A stretch of 64,000 nt of DNA from Methylocaldum sp. 14B (GTDB taxonomy: Bacteria; Pseudomonadota; Gammaproteobacteria; Methylococcales; Methylococcaceae). Below, piece after piece: positions 29,812 through 39,321 of the stretch (position 1 is its first letter; the number at the start of each line of letters is the position of its first letter). The notes under the pieces were generated by a model. The model had not been told where the DNA came from. It saw only the letters and a program-made list of their open reading frames with translations, and searched no databases. The stretch covers positions 62,001 through 126,000 of the forward strand of contig NZ_MSCV01000012.1 in assembly GCF_002005105.1 (NCBI RefSeq), read 5' to 3'. Made by a program: the position numbers and the translations under genes.

Positions 29812-32742
29812 TTACCTTCCGGCGCCGCCGAGATCGAAAACCCGCGTGCTGCCGCCGGGGAAGTCGTGTACTTCATCCTTGAATGCCAGGCGGATCGGCG
29901 CGATGCCGGGTTCGCGCCCGTGTACGGTAAGGGCGTCGCGGGTGAGATGCAAATCGAGCGTGTGCCCGCGATAGCGAATGCGCAGGTCGAGGCGCTCCAA
30001 TTCCGCCGGCAATTGCGGATTGAGCCTGAGGACATCGCTCGTGACCTCGACGCCGGTCGTTACGCGCTGCATCAGATCGACCGTCCCCGCCATGGCGCCG
30101 AGGTGCACGCCTTCGGCCGTGGTGCCTTGCTGAATGTCGCTCAAGTCGCTCTGCAACGCCTCCGCGAAGTAGGTCATCGCGCGCGGCCGGTTCGATCGCG
30201 CCAAGACCCACGCGTGCACGACCCGCGACAATGTGGAGCCGTGCGACGAACGGCGGTCGTAATACGTGACGTTGCGCGGAATGGTTTCATACTCGAACGG
30301 ATAGCCGAGATGCGTGAACAGATCGCTCAGCTCCTCGGCCGAAAACAGATAGAACAGCATCAGCACGTCGGCCTGCTTCGACAGCTTATAGCGGTTCGCC
30401 GTGTCGTTCTCCGCTTCGAGAATGAGATCCAGGCGCTGGATGTTGCCGTACCGCCTCCGGTAGTCCTCCCAATCCAGCTCGATGAGCTTTTCGTAGCCCT
30501 CGAACTGGCTGATGACCCCGTCCCCGTGAAACGGCACGAACATTCGCCGGCTGATGTCCTCCCAACGCGCGGTTTCTTCCGCGGACAAGGGAAGCTCGCG
30601 CATGAGCTCCAACCGCCGGAGATCGGGGAGCAGCCTGAGCACGTCCAGTGCCCGGCGCAGTACCCACACGGCCATGATGTTGGTATAGGCGTTGTTGTCG
30701 AGGCCGGGCGTCGGCGCATCGGGATAGCCTTCGTGGAACTCGTCCGGGCCCATCACCCCGCGGATCTCGTAGCGGCCCTTTTCTTCACCGAAGCTCGCGA
30801 TGCTGGCCCAGAAGCGGGCGATCTCGAGCATCAGCTCGGCACCGGCGAACTGCAGAAACTCGATGTCACGGGTAACCTGAAAGTACTGCCAGACGTTGTA
30901 GGCAATGGCGCTGCCGACGTGGCGCTGCAGATAAGAGTTGTCGGGCACCCATCGCTGCGAGCGCGGATTCAGGTTGAGCTCCTGGGTTTCCTCCTGCCCA
31001 TCGCTTCCGCTTTGCCATGGGAACATGGCGCCCTGGAATCCGGCGCTTTTCGCCGCGGCTCGCGCTTCGTCTAGGCGCCGATAGCGGTACATGAGCAGCG
31101 AGCGGGTGATCTCGGGCATTCGAAAATTGAGGAACGGGAAGATGAACAGCTCGTCCCAAAAAATGTGGCCCTGATACGCTTCGCCGGTCCAGCCGCGTGC
31201 CGGCACGCCGATATCGAGATCGATGGAGTTGGGGGACACGGCCTGCAGCAGATGAAACATGTTCAGCCGAAGCATCATCGGCGCGTTCAGCCCGAAATCG
31301 CGTCCGGCGGGTTCCATGTGGATGTCGAACCTTCGCCACAGGTGCATCCAGGCCAGGACGTGGTCCGACAGCACGGCCTCGAAGCGTCCGGCTCGCGCCA
31401 TCGCCTTGCGCGCCGCCAGGGCGCACTGGGAGATGGCGCGATCGCGCGAGGTATGGAGCATGGCGAGTTTCTCCAGCACCAGCGTCTCCCCCGGCTTGAG
31501 CCGCATGCCGAACGCCTGCCCGATATACCCGGGTTCGCAAACCGTTCGGCGCGGCGTCTTGACAAGCTTGCCGCCTTTGAACGCCTGCGTTCGCGCCGCC
31601 TGCGCGACATGCAGCTTCGACTGAGATGTACGCACTTCGAGACACATCCCGTCCTCGCCGACGATTTCACCCGTCAGCGGCTCCAGGTGCTGATTGTTGA
31701 ATTTCCGATAAAGCTTCGCGCCCGCGTTGACAACACGCCCGTCGATGGCCGTGCGGACCGTGATGCGGGCAGACCAGTTCTCGGCGGTCAGGGTGAGCTC
31801 GATCGCACCCAGATGCATGTCGACCATCGACACCAGGCGCCGCTCCGTAAGCGTGCTCCGCCGCCCTTTGCCGTCCTCGAAGCGTATGGCCCTCGACAGC
31901 AGGCCGCTGCGGAGGTCCAGTTCTTGACGATGTGACAGGATTCTGACCTTTCGCTCATCGAACCAATCCTCGTCGGCGATGCGAAACTCGAGCGCGAGCC
32001 AATTGGGGAAGTTGACGAGGTCCTCGTTTTCGACCACCCGTCCGGCGATATCGGTCCGCAGCCGGTTGTAGCCGCCTGCCAGGTAGGTGCCGGGATAACG
32101 GATATCGTCCGCCCGCGCCCAGGGCGCTGCTCCGCGCGTCTCGAAATAGCCGTTTCCGAGGGCGCACAAGGATTCCCGGATGCCCTCGCGTGCCGGGTCG
32201 AAGTCCTCGTACGCCAACACCCAGGCAGAGGGCGGTTCGAGCGACACGCGGATGTTCGCCAAGCCGGTCACGACGGCATCGGCGCCGGCCTCCCGCAAGG
32301 CCTGCGACCGACCGCTGCGGTCGATGCCGATAACCAGGCCGAACCGGCCCATGTGTCCCGCCTCGACCTCGCCGACCGTATCCGCCACGACGACCGTTCG
32401 CAGCGGTTCCACTCCGAGCCGCCGCGCCGCCTCCAGAAGCGCATCGAGCGGCGGCTTGCCCTCGAGCTCCGGACGGATGATCTCCGACCGGTCCACATAA
32501 ATATCGAACAGCGGCGCGATACCGGCGGCTTCCTGCATCGCTGCAAAGTCGTTGCCGGCAGCTACCACGGCCGTTCGAATCGCCTGCGCCCGGAGCGACC
32601 GCACCAGATCGATCGCGGCTTGATCGACTTCGATGGCCCCATGCTGCTCCGAATATTGCGCAAAATATCCGCCGTCGAGGTCGAACAAGACGGCATCGTA
32701 ATCGCGCGGCAAGAGAGCGACGATGGGGCCGGCAGTGCTCAT
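29812..32742 (-). CDS. HAD phosphatase/phosphoglucomutase-GH65 fusion (disaccharide phosphorylase-like)
   Basis: 976 residues. N-terminal 240 residues are a HAD domain (YDAVLFDLDGGYFAQ; later VVVADTVGEVEAGHMGRFGLVIGI), like beta-phosphoglucomutase. The rest is a glycoside hydrolase family 65 phosphorylase: FWDELFIFPFLNFRMPEITRSLLMYRYRRLDEA, the acid-residue region RGVMGPDEFHEGYPDAPTPGLDNNAYTN, and the C-terminal HLGAMAGTVDLMQRV. Together they could phosphorolyse a glucose disaccharide to beta-glucose 1-phosphate and convert it to glucose 6-phosphate. Which disaccharide (trehalose, kojibiose, maltose) is not decidable here. Confidence 0.92.
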   Translation of the reverse strand: MSTAGPIVALLPRDYDAVLFDLDGGYFAQYSEQHGAIEVDQAAIDLVRSLRAQAIRTAVVAAGNDFAAMQEAAGIAPLFDIYVDRSEIIRPELEGKPPLDALLEAARRLGVEPLRTVVVADTVGEVEAGHMGRFGLVIGIDRSGRSQALREAGADAVVTGLANIRVSLEPPSAWVLAYEDFDPAREGIRESLCALGNGYFETRGAAPWARADDIRYPGTYLAGGYNRLRTDIAGRVVENEDLVNFPNWLALEFRIADEDWFDERKVRILSHRQELDLRSGLLSRAIRFEDGKGRRSTLTERRLVSMVDMHLGAIELTLTAENWSARITVRTAIDGRVVNAGAKLYRKFNNQHLEPLTGEIVGEDGMCLEVRTSQSKLHVAQAARTQAFKGGKLVKTPRRTVCEPGYIGQAFGMRLKPGETLVLEKLAMLHTSRDRAISQCALAARKAMARAGRFEAVLSDHVLAWMHLWRRFDIHMEPAGRDFGLNAPMMLRLNMFHLLQAVSPNSIDLDIGVPARGWTGEAYQGHIFWDELFIFPFLNFRMPEITRSLLMYRYRRLDEARAAAKSAGFQGAMFPWQSGSDGQEETQELNLNPRSQRWVPDNSYLQRHVGSAIAYNVWQYFQVTRDIEFLQFAGAELMLEIARFWASIASFGEEKGRYEIRGVMGPDEFHEGYPDAPTPGLDNNAYTNIMAVWVLRRALDVLRLLPDLRRLELMRELPLSAEETARWEDISRRMFVPFHGDGVISQFEGYEKLIELDWEDYRRRYGNIQRLDLILEAENDTANRYKLSKQADVLMLFYLFSAEELSDLFTHLGYPFEYETIPRNVTYYDRRSSHGSTLSRVVHAWVLARSNRPRAMTYFAEALQSDLSDIQQGTTAEGVHLGAMAGTVDLMQRVTTGVEVTSDVLRLNPQLPAELERLDLRIRYRGHTLDLHLTRDALTVHGREPGIAPIRLAFKDEVHDFPGGSTRVFDLGGAGR

Positions 32743-32763
32743 CTCGGCACTCGAATGCCGATC

Positions 32764-33135
32764 TCAGTGTTCCGCAGGCTCGTCGGCCTTCGTTCGGTGC
32801 ACGGTGCCGTCGGGATGCTCGGGCGGGCTGTAGAGCGTGTACAGCCTGAGCGGCTGGTCGGATGAAGTGTTGATCACATTGTGTTCGACGCCCGCCGGAA
32901 TTACCACCGCCACGCCATCGCTCAACGGGTGCTCTTCGCCGTTTAGCACGGCCACGCCGGTTCCGGCTTCGATGCGGATGAACTGATCGTGCTCCTCATG
33001 GGTTTCGACTCCGATTTCCTCGCGCGGCTGGAGCGTCATCAGCACCAGCTGGGTATTCCGGCCGGTATAGAGCACGCGGCGATAGTCCTGGTTTGCCAGC
33101 GTATCGCGTTCGATGTCTGTTGTGTATCCGATCAT
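32764..33135 (-). CDS. Cupin-domain protein (mannose-6-phosphate isomerase-like)
   Basis: 123 residues: TLQPREEIGVETHEEHDQFIRIEAGTGVAVLNGEEHPLSDGVAVVIPAGVEHNVINTSSDQPLRLYTLYSPPEHPDGTVH. The cupin motif 1 (G..tH...dQfi.i..G) and motif 2 (iPaGveHnV.N) with metal-binding His/Glu residues are intact. First gene of the operon with GH65 (21-bp gap). Possibly a sugar or metal-binding regulator of that pathway; inferred from position. Confidence 0.9.
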   Translation of the reverse strand: MIGYTTDIERDTLANQDYRRVLYTGRNTQLVLMTLQPREEIGVETHEEHDQFIRIEAGTGVAVLNGEEHPLSDGVAVVIPAGVEHNVINTSSDQPLRLYTLYSPPEHPDGTVHRTKADEPAEH

Positions 33136-33215
33136 AAGTCACCTCCAAAAACGATTGCGGCAAGACGAAAATTCAATGAGCGGTCAGTCCGCCGGCTTCG
33201 AAGCGCCTCTCGCGC

Positions 33216-33540
33216 CTATCGTCCCGGTACGATTTTCCAAAGCTCACCGTTGGTCTCGTCGGTGACGACGTACAATCCACGGCTGCTCGAGTCCCGTTGC
33301 GAGCACGACGACGTCGAAGGCGACATCGGATTGGACGGCGCACGCGCGGGTCTGACCGGGAAACGCCGGGCGCTGGTCCGGCGCGTTCGGCGCGCGTGTC
33401 TCGAACGGCGGACACGCGCCTGTCCCGCCGGACGTCTGCGCCCCGCCGCTGCCCGCACAGACCATCAGGACGAATATTGAGATACAGGCTACGCGGCAAG
33501 TCTGTATGGGGCGGCCCTCCTTGGCGGATGATTCCATTCT
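33216..33540 (-). pseudogene. PQQ-dependent sugar dehydrogenase remnant (ends only)
   Basis: The N-terminal signal and first mature residues (CPPFETRAPNAPDQRPAFPGQTRA...FDVVVLATGLEQPW) are joined within one short stretch, in a shifted frame, to the C-terminal end of such enzymes (RGLYVVTDETNGELWKIVPG). The whole catalytic beta-propeller, several hundred residues, is gone. The junction is near 33283. Product would be nonfunctional. Seen directly as two homologous ends; family named from memory. Confidence 0.78.
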
Positions 33541-33840
33541 TGAGACCAGCGAGACAATAAGAAGTGCGCCGCTCGCAGGCGAAGGCCGGGCGACCGGTCC
33601 CCAGGAGGGGGCCACAAAAAACAGACGGGGCATTCCGGAGGATTATCGAGCCGCGTAAACCGGACTCCGCTTATTCGGTCTTTCGTATCCCTCTTGTTGG
33701 ACGGGCCGAGGGAAAGGCTTGGGGGAAAACGAAAACAAACGCGGTCCGGTATCTTTTTGACCCATCCGAAGATGACTCTCGCCCCCATGCCCCGTCCCAC
33801 GACCCAAATGGCGTTTTCGTGCCGTTTACTCGTGGCAGGA
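33541..33840. other. Intergenic region, no gene seen
   Basis: Nothing recognisable beyond short degenerate ORFs; separates the dehydrogenase remnant and hdeD. Confidence 0.5.
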
Positions 33841-34443
33841 CTAGGCCTTATTCGGCGATCCTTCCCAGGCTTCGGATTCCTTTGCGGTCAGTGCGATCGC
33901 GATACAGCTCCAACCGTTCATGATCAGTTCGATTGCGACGAAAAGGCCGATGACCCAAAGTCCTGAAACCGGCCATTTCGCCACGATCATGACGCCCAGC
34001 AGTATTTCGAGGATGGCGCTTGCAAGCGGCCAAACCCAGCTTTTGAGCCCGCGGAGTTGAAGGGCCATAACCATCCGCGCGATACCGATGCCGATCAGCG
34101 CTCCGCCAAGGACCAAGGTAAGAAGGGTTGATGCGGCCACAGGGTTGTTAATGATGGTTATACCCGCAAGCAAATAGAGGATGCCGATGAGTACGGACAG
34201 AATGATGCTTTTCCATCCCGTGGCCTTGACGGCATGAAATATCTGGAAGCCTCCGCCAATGAGCAACAGGACTCCGAAATAAACCATGCTGGCCACGGTC
34301 AAGAAAAACGTCATGCCCAGCCCGATCGTACCGAGAATGATCAATACGATTCCCAGGGCCAGGAGCCAACCCCAATTCTGTCTGAGTTCGCCGAAGAAAA
34401 CGTCCGGGCCGCCCGCGCCGGTCAATCGTTCCGTATATGACAT
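33841..34443 (-). CDS. hdeD: HdeD-family membrane protein
   Basis: 200 residues with six predicted membrane helices in HdeD arrangement: NWGWLLALGIVLIILGTIGLGMTFFLTVASMVYFGVLLLIGGGFQIFHA, then WKSIILSVLIGILYLLAGITIINNP and LEILLGVMIVAKWPVSGLWVIGLFVAIELIMNGWSCIAIAL. The W-P and IxGIxE motifs are typical. HdeD is linked to acid or stress resistance in E. coli. ATG at 34443 preferred over the 10-residue longer frame. Confidence 0.9.
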   Translation of the reverse strand: MSYTERLTGAGGPDVFFGELRQNWGWLLALGIVLIILGTIGLGMTFFLTVASMVYFGVLLLIGGGFQIFHAVKATGWKSIILSVLIGILYLLAGITIINNPVAASTLLTLVLGGALIGIGIARMVMALQLRGLKSWVWPLASAILEILLGVMIVAKWPVSGLWVIGLFVAIELIMNGWSCIAIALTAKESEAWEGSPNKA

Positions 34444-34535
34444 GACGAAGTCCTCCTTGTCAGATGCAGACAAGGTTTGACCGCAGCGTCGGGCGCTTCG
34501 TTCGCTTTCTCGGCAGGCATGTCAGGATCGGGCGA

Positions 34536-34943
34536 TTACTTCAGTTCTTCGATCGCCAGCCGGTGGTAACGGTGCGCGAAATCGAACGGTACGCGGCGAA
34601 CGACGTTCATCGCGCGTGCCGCGTCGGTGTCGCCGGGTGCATAGATCAGCAAAAATGCGGAGCCTTGCCTGGCCGCATCCAGATGGGCTTGCACCGCATC
34701 GTCGCTCCAGCCCAATCGCGCGAGAAAGCCCGTGTTTTCCGCAAGATTACGCTGCGCGGCGGCAGCCACTTCTTCGCACGTATAAAGCTGGCAATCCGCC
34801 TGCTCATAACCGCCGGTTAGGAGATCTTGCTGTACCCGCTGTGCGTCCTCCCGTTTCGGGAACGCGACGACCAGGTAGCCGACAGGATAAAAAATGCCGA
34901 AGTCCGTGGTCTTAGGGGGCGTGCGCGGTTCTTGATTGCTCAT
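34536..34943 (-). CDS. Hypothetical stress-type protein
   Basis: 135 residues: FGIFYPVGYLVVAFPKREDAQRVQQDLLTGGYEQADCQLYTCEEVAAAAQRNLAENTGFLARLGWSDDAVQAHLDAARQGSAFLLIYAPGDTDAARAMNVVRRVPFDFAHRYHRLAIEEL. A ferredoxin-like alpha-beta protein of a kind common beside general-stress genes; I do not know a name. It lies 92 bp before hdeD in the same direction, suggesting a shared stress transcript. Function unknown. Confidence 0.68.
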   Translation of the reverse strand: MSNQEPRTPPKTTDFGIFYPVGYLVVAFPKREDAQRVQQDLLTGGYEQADCQLYTCEEVAAAAQRNLAENTGFLARLGWSDDAVQAHLDAARQGSAFLLIYAPGDTDAARAMNVVRRVPFDFAHRYHRLAIEELK

Positions 34944-35423
34944 GATTCATGCTCCTTTGACGTGACATCGTTAGTCCTTTAGACAGCTGGATTAGGCAAT
35001 TTGACTGCGAATACTAAAGCCGCGTTTGTTCCCGCCGTTGGCGCCGCCAGGGTGGGTTAGGGCTTCGCGGCCTAACTCACCTACAAAATCAATCCCTCAT
35101 TGACAGCGATCCGGAATATCAAGGTCCGCGGTTCTTTCTGGATCTCATCCGGAACCTTGCGTACCACGCGTCGGATTCCGCTCCTCGATGAAACGTTTCG
35201 TTACCCGATCGCGGGACATGTTTCTCCGATATCCCACGAGGCGTACCCGAAACGCCCACAACCAAGGCATGGATGTGAAAAGGGAGCACCGACGATAGCC
35301 AGTCCGTCACCGAATCGTTACGAAATCCTAATAGACCTGTAATGCGCCGCCGATTAAATGGCCGCGCTTCTGAACAAATGTCGGGCCTCGACCACCTGGT
35401 AACCGTCGAGTTCGCCGATTGGA
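34944..35423. other. Intergenic region with repeat, no gene seen
   Basis: About 480 bp between the unknown gene and the phosphoesterase. It contains the family D palindrome and no convincing ORF. Confidence 0.5.
35049..35116. repeat. Family D repeat (GGTGGGTTAG type), copy 1
   Basis: GGTGGGTTAGGGC...GCCTAACTCACC palindrome followed by TACAAAATCAATCCCTCATTG; closely matched at 43379-43516 and in part at 54073-54235. Confidence 0.65.
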
Positions 35424-35447
35424 AAGGGGCCGCTTGCGGCCCTTTTA
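35424..35447 (+). terminator. Rho-independent terminator-like hairpin
   Basis: AAGGGGCCGC / GCGGCCCTTTT with a T-run, just upstream of the phosphoesterase gene; it would insulate the gene or serve as leader attenuator. Confidence 0.65.
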
Positions 35448-35478
35448 TTTTCTTTCCAACCCGGAGCTCATTGTGAAC

Positions 35479-36495
35479 ATGACACCAGTCAAATCCCTGC
35501 TTTTCGCCGCCGCTTGCGCCGTCGCACTCGGCCAAACCGCCAGTGCCGCACCGGAGCACAATAACGCCCACGGTTACGGCAAGTTCGAGTTCGCCCTGAT
35601 CGGCGACGTGCCGTATGCCCCGGCCGATTTTTGGAAGCTCGATAACGTGATCGCGGAAATCAATGCGAACCATAAATTGAAATGGGTTCTGCATGCCGGC
35701 GACATCAAGAACGGTTCCACCCTGTGCTCGGACGAAGTGTTCGAGGATCGGCTGCAACGCTTCCGGCGTTTCGAGATTCCCTTCGTTTTGACCCCCGGTG
35801 ACAATGAATGGACGGATTGCCATCGCGCCAACAATGGCTCCTATCAGCCTTTGGAACGGCTGGCCAAGCTGCGAGAAATGTTCTATCCGGTGCCCGGTCA
35901 GACGCTGGGCGAGAAAACCATGACGGTGGAAACCCAGGCCGCCGATCCGAGCTATCCGGAATTCGTCGAGAACACGCGCTGGATGGAACAGCACGTCATG
36001 TTCGCGACAGTGCACATCGTCGGCAGCAATAACGGCCTGGCGCCGTTCGCCGCCCGCACCCCGGCCGACGACGAGGAAGTCGCTCGCCGCATCGAGGCGG
36101 CCCGCGCCTGGATCAGCGAGACCTTCGCGAAAGCCGAGGCGGAAGACGCACGCGGCGTGCTGCTTCTGTTTCAAGCCAATCCCGGTTTCGAGCTGGCCAA
36201 GGGCAGCGCGGGGCGGCGCGGTTTCGAGGAAATTCTCGCCGACATGGAAGCGGAAGCGATCAAGTTCAAGAAGCCGGTCGTTTTCGCTCACGGCGACTCG
36301 CATTATTACCGTGTGGACAAGCCCATGATGGGCAGTAACAGCAAGCGGCGCATCGAGAACGCGACGCGCGTGGAAACCTTCGGTGCCGACGACGTGCACT
36401 GGCTGCGGGTCGTCGTCGATCCGAATTCGGCGGACGTCTTCTCGGTTCATCAGGAAATCGTCGAAAAGAACCTGGAACAGCATCCGTTGCCCTAG
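35479..36495 (+). CDS. Exported metallophosphoesterase
   Basis: 338 residues. Signal peptide MTPVKSLLFAAACAVALGQTASA. Calcineurin-like metal motifs in order: FALIGDVPYA (GDxxY), HAGDIKNG (GDxxx), PGDNEW (GDNE), and a final AHGDSHYYRVDKP (GHxH variant GDSH). It probably cleaves phosphate esters in the periplasm. The stop TAG is supplied by the terminus of a family A element; the empty site would have read TAA. GTG at 35473 is an alternative start. Confidence 0.88.
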   Translation: MTPVKSLLFAAACAVALGQTASAAPEHNNAHGYGKFEFALIGDVPYAPADFWKLDNVIAEINANHKLKWVLHAGDIKNGSTLCSDEVFEDRLQRFRRFEIPFVLTPGDNEWTDCHRANNGSYQPLERLAKLREMFYPVPGQTLGEKTMTVETQAADPSYPEFVENTRWMEQHVMFATVHIVGSNNGLAPFAARTPADDEEVARRIEAARAWISETFAKAEAEDARGVLLLFQANPGFELAKGSAGRRGFEEILADMEAEAIKFKKPVVFAHGDSHYYRVDKPMMGSNSKRRIENATRVETFGADDVHWLRVVVDPNSADVFSVHQEIVEKNLEQHPLP

Positions 36496-36634
36496 AGCAT
36501 TTTCCGATTCGGTGCCAGAGAGCCCGATATGTAGGTCGGCAATCCCTTGCCGAACCGATAAGTCGGCAAAGGATTGCCGACCTACGTTCTTCCCGCCCGA
36601 CACGAAGCCGTACACCGGGATGAAAAACGTTCTA
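36493..36634. mobile_element. Family A MITE (subtype II), copy A3, in a stop codon
   Basis: TA-GAGCATTTTCCGATTC...GATGAAAAACGTTC-TA, 142 bp with TAs; centre has GTAGGTCGGCAATCC palindromes. It sits exactly at the phosphoesterase stop codon. Confidence 0.85.
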
Positions 36635-36686
36635 ATCGGCCGACGAAACACCCTGCGAGAAGTTCCGGGGTACGTTTTAGCCGGTG

Positions 36687-36715
36687 AAAGGACCGCTTTC
36701 GCGGTCCTTTCTTTT
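36687..36715 (+). terminator. Rho-independent terminator
   Basis: AAAGGACCGC-TTTC-GCGGTCCTTT then CTTTT. It is probably the original terminator of the phosphoesterase gene, now moved about 190 bp downstream of its stop codon by the family A insertion. Confidence 0.8.
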
Positions 36716-36778
36716 GCTCGCTTGCACGGGCGAAATTGCAGACATTCCGGCAGTATCCCAAGAGCTCAACTCTTTCCC

Positions 36779-36985
36779 GCATTCGTAGGTCGGCAATCCT
36801 TTGCCGACGCACCCGTTGGCCCAACTGTGCCGTCGGGAAGGGCGACTTCGGCGTTTGTGATTGGAAGGGTCGCGACTAAAGCGACCGTTTGCGATTGGAA
36901 GGGGCGTCCTGGCGCTCCCAGGACGGCCGTTTGCGATTGGGAAGGATTCCCGACCTACTCGCGAGTTCCCCTACAGTCGTCGGGG
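36779..36985. mobile_element. Family A MITE (subtype I), inverted partial copy A9
   Basis: Contains the GTAGGTCGGCAATCC module, hairpins at 36868-36886 and 36904-36928, and the sub-terminal CCTACTCGCGAGTTCCC; outer termini are eroded. Confidence 0.7.
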
Positions 36986-37162
36986 TCGCCAAACTGTAAC
37001 CAGATCTACTCACACCCGTCATTTTTGAATTCGAGAATTAGCCACACGGATGCCCCGCAACGAAATCCGCACCATCGATTCCGATGGGGATGGACGGTCG
37101 TGGCGGGAGAACGCTTGGAACACGCTTCTCGACTAATGGCAACGCAAAATAACGGAGATCAC

Positions 37163-38668
37163 ATGACAACTCGTGACGACCATATCGACTTGATCCGCGA
37201 CCTCGCGGCCGCCGATGCCAGGAAAGAACTCGACCCCAACTGGACGCTCAGCCGCCGCGGTTTCATCAAGAGCGGTATCGCCGCTGCCGCCGCTGTCGCC
37301 ATGCCTTACAGCGTTCTCGGTTCGGGGCAGGCCCGCGCCGAAAACATTCCCTTCAGTCCCGATTACGGCCCGCTCTCGCCGGTATTTGACGAAGCTACCG
37401 GCTTGCCGCTGCTGAATCTGCCGGAAGGCTTCAAGTATTGGTCGTACGGCTGGACCGGCGACATCATGGATGACGGCATTCCCACCCCGAGCAATCACGA
37501 CGGCATGGCCGTGGTTGCCGCCAATCACGGCCGCTACGTGCTGGTACGCAACCACGAGAAAGGCGGTGTGACCGGCTCCTTCGCGGCTCCCGAACTGACT
37601 TACGACCCTGCTTGCGACGGCGGCACGACCAATCTCATCTTCGCCCCGAATTCGCGTGGTAACAAATGGGCGTCGAGTCGGGCCTCGATTTCCGGCACCA
37701 TCCGCAACTGCGCCGGCGGCCCCACGCCCTGGAATTCGTGGATCAGCTGCGAGGAAACCACCAACGGCCTGCACACCAACCCCGCCTACACCAAGCAGCA
37801 CGGTTACTGCTTCGACGTTCCCGCCGTGGGCGAAGCCAAACCCATCGCGCTGGTCGACATGGGCTGCTTCAGCCACGAAGCCGTTGCGGTCGATCCGGCC
37901 ACCGGCATCATCTACGAGACCGAGGACAGCACGCCGTCCGGTTTCTACCGCTTCATTCCCAACGTGCCGGGCAAGCCGGCCATGGGTGGCAAGCTGCAGA
38001 TGATGAAACTCGTTGTTGCTCCCAATGCCACCCGCACCATCAATGGCGTTTCTTACCCCTACTATGACACCGGCGTCGCCCAGCCTGCGGGTGCAACATG
38101 GGATGTCGAGTGGGTGGATATCGAGGAGCCGAACAAGCCCTTCATCACCGGCACCACGTACGGCGGCGTGGTTTCCCAGGGCATCATGCAGGGCGCCGCG
38201 AGCCTGCGCCGCGGCGAAGGCGTGTGGTACGGCAACGGCATCATCTACGTCTGCTCGACCAGCGGCGGTGTCGCGGGCCGCGGCCAGATCTTCGCCCACG
38301 ACCCGGTCAACGAAACCTTCAGCCTGGTTTACGAATCGGCCGATCGCAACGTGTTGGACAACCCGGACAACATTGCCTGGAGTCCGCGCGGCAGCCTGAT
38401 CCTCTGCGAAGACGGCAGCAACGCCGTCTCGCGCATGCACGGCCTGACCATCGACGGAAAGATCTTCCCGTTCTGCGAAAACAACATGGATTTCAGAGCC
38501 GAGGGCATGGGCTCGATTTCGCGTAACGGTGTCACCTACGACAGAAACCAGCGCGGTGCGGAGTTCGCGGGCGCGACCTTCCAGGACGAGTGGCTGTTTG
38601 TCAATATCCAGGCCAATCCGGGCATTACCTTTGCCATCACCGGGCCGTGGAGCAACGGCGCGCTGTAA
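37163..38668 (+). CDS. PhoX-family (DUF839) Tat-exported phosphatase-like protein
   Basis: 501 residues. Twin-arginine signal LSRRGFIKSGIAAAAAVAMPYSVLG (RR near residue 32). Beta-propeller of the PhoX/DUF839 family: LVRNHEKGGVTGSF, GPTPWNSWISCEETTNG, MGCFSHEAVAVDPATGIIYETEDSTPSGFYRFIP, and DNIAWSPRGSLILCEDG. PhoX enzymes are Ca/Fe-dependent alkaline phosphatases in the periplasm. Start 37163 follows a GGAGA ribosome site. It lies next to tatABC, which exports it. No strong Pho box found upstream. Confidence 0.9.
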   Translation: MTTRDDHIDLIRDLAAADARKELDPNWTLSRRGFIKSGIAAAAAVAMPYSVLGSGQARAENIPFSPDYGPLSPVFDEATGLPLLNLPEGFKYWSYGWTGDIMDDGIPTPSNHDGMAVVAANHGRYVLVRNHEKGGVTGSFAAPELTYDPACDGGTTNLIFAPNSRGNKWASSRASISGTIRNCAGGPTPWNSWISCEETTNGLHTNPAYTKQHGYCFDVPAVGEAKPIALVDMGCFSHEAVAVDPATGIIYETEDSTPSGFYRFIPNVPGKPAMGGKLQMMKLVVAPNATRTINGVSYPYYDTGVAQPAGATWDVEWVDIEEPNKPFITGTTYGGVVSQGIMQGAASLRRGEGVWYGNGIIYVCSTSGGVAGRGQIFAHDPVNETFSLVYESADRNVLDNPDNIAWSPRGSLILCEDGSNAVSRMHGLTIDGKIFPFCENNMDFRAEGMGSISRNGVTYDRNQRGAEFAGATFQDEWLFVNIQANPGITFAITGPWSNGAL

Positions 38669-38915
38669 AACAGCGCGGCGACGATTTGTGGATTGCCCTC
38701 ACAGGGCGATGTCAAGCAGGGAAGACGGCGAGGGATACGCCGGCTCCAACGGTTGGAGCTACGTCATTTCCCCGGGCGTTCGCGAAGAACGTCTTGGGGA
38801 CGACAGGGACCGATCACGTCAATGTGCTTCTGACACGGGCGGCACAACCCTGAACGGCGTTTGGTCATTCTCTCGTAACGCGCGCCTGCTAGCGTGCGCG
38901 GACTTCGTTCGAGAT
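38669..38915. other. Intergenic region before repeat B1, no gene seen
   Basis: Short ORFs here look incidental; contains imperfect palindromes (GGCTCCAACGGTTGGAGCT at about 38740). Confidence 0.5.
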
Positions 38916-39066
38916 TTATTAACCCGACCTATAAATATAGGTCGGGTTAATCCGGGGCGGGGATGCCCCGGCGCGGCGACAAGCCGCGTGAGCCCAGGCC
39001 GGGCGTGTACCGGGCCTGGGCGGCGGCCCGAAATACCAGGAGGGTATTTACGGGCCTGATTAATAA
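38916..39066. repeat. Family B multi-hairpin element, copy 1
   Basis: 151 bp, ends TTATTAA and TTAATAA. Inside are four or five strong hairpins: ACCCGACCTAT..ATAGGTCGGGT, CCGGGGC..GCCCCGG, GCGGC..GCCGC, GCCCAGGCC..GGCCTGGGC, and AATACC..GGTATT. Nearly identical copy at 56274-56426. Looks like a structured RNA or a small single-strand transposable element. Confidence 0.8.
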
Positions 39067-39082
39067 TTTTTTTGAGGTACAC

Positions 39083-39298
39083 ATGGGCATAGGCGTTTGG
39101 GAATTGTTGCTGGTTTTTATGATCGTCCTTCTGATTTTCGGCACCAAGAAGCTGCGGACCATAGGCGGCGATCTCGGCGGGGCGATTCGGAGTTTCAGAA
39201 AATCCATGAACGAAGCCGAGGACGACAAGTCTCCCGTTGGCGAACGCGATGCGGAATTCGGGACTTCGCCGTCCGACGTCGCAAGCCCGAAGGCCTAA
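39083..39298 (+). CDS. tatA: Twin-arginine translocase subunit TatA
   Basis: 71 residues: MGIGVWELLLVFMIVLLIFGTKKLRTIGGDLGGAIRSFRKSM. Short N-terminal membrane helix, FGTKKL hinge and amphipathic helix are the TatA signature. First gene of tatABC; it starts 17 bp after the end of repeat B1, so the promoter lies inside or upstream of that element. Forms the protein-conducting ring for folded cargo such as the flanking PhoX proteins. Confidence 0.95.
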   Translation: MGIGVWELLLVFMIVLLIFGTKKLRTIGGDLGGAIRSFRKSMNEAEDDKSPVGERDAEFGTSPSDVASPKA

Positions 39299-39321
39299 TC
39301 TCTCTTCTACTGCCCGTCGTT

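Noticed and set aside
36990-37020. Pho box upstream of the first phoX
   Set aside because: CTGTAACCAGATCTACTC matches the consensus in the first half only.
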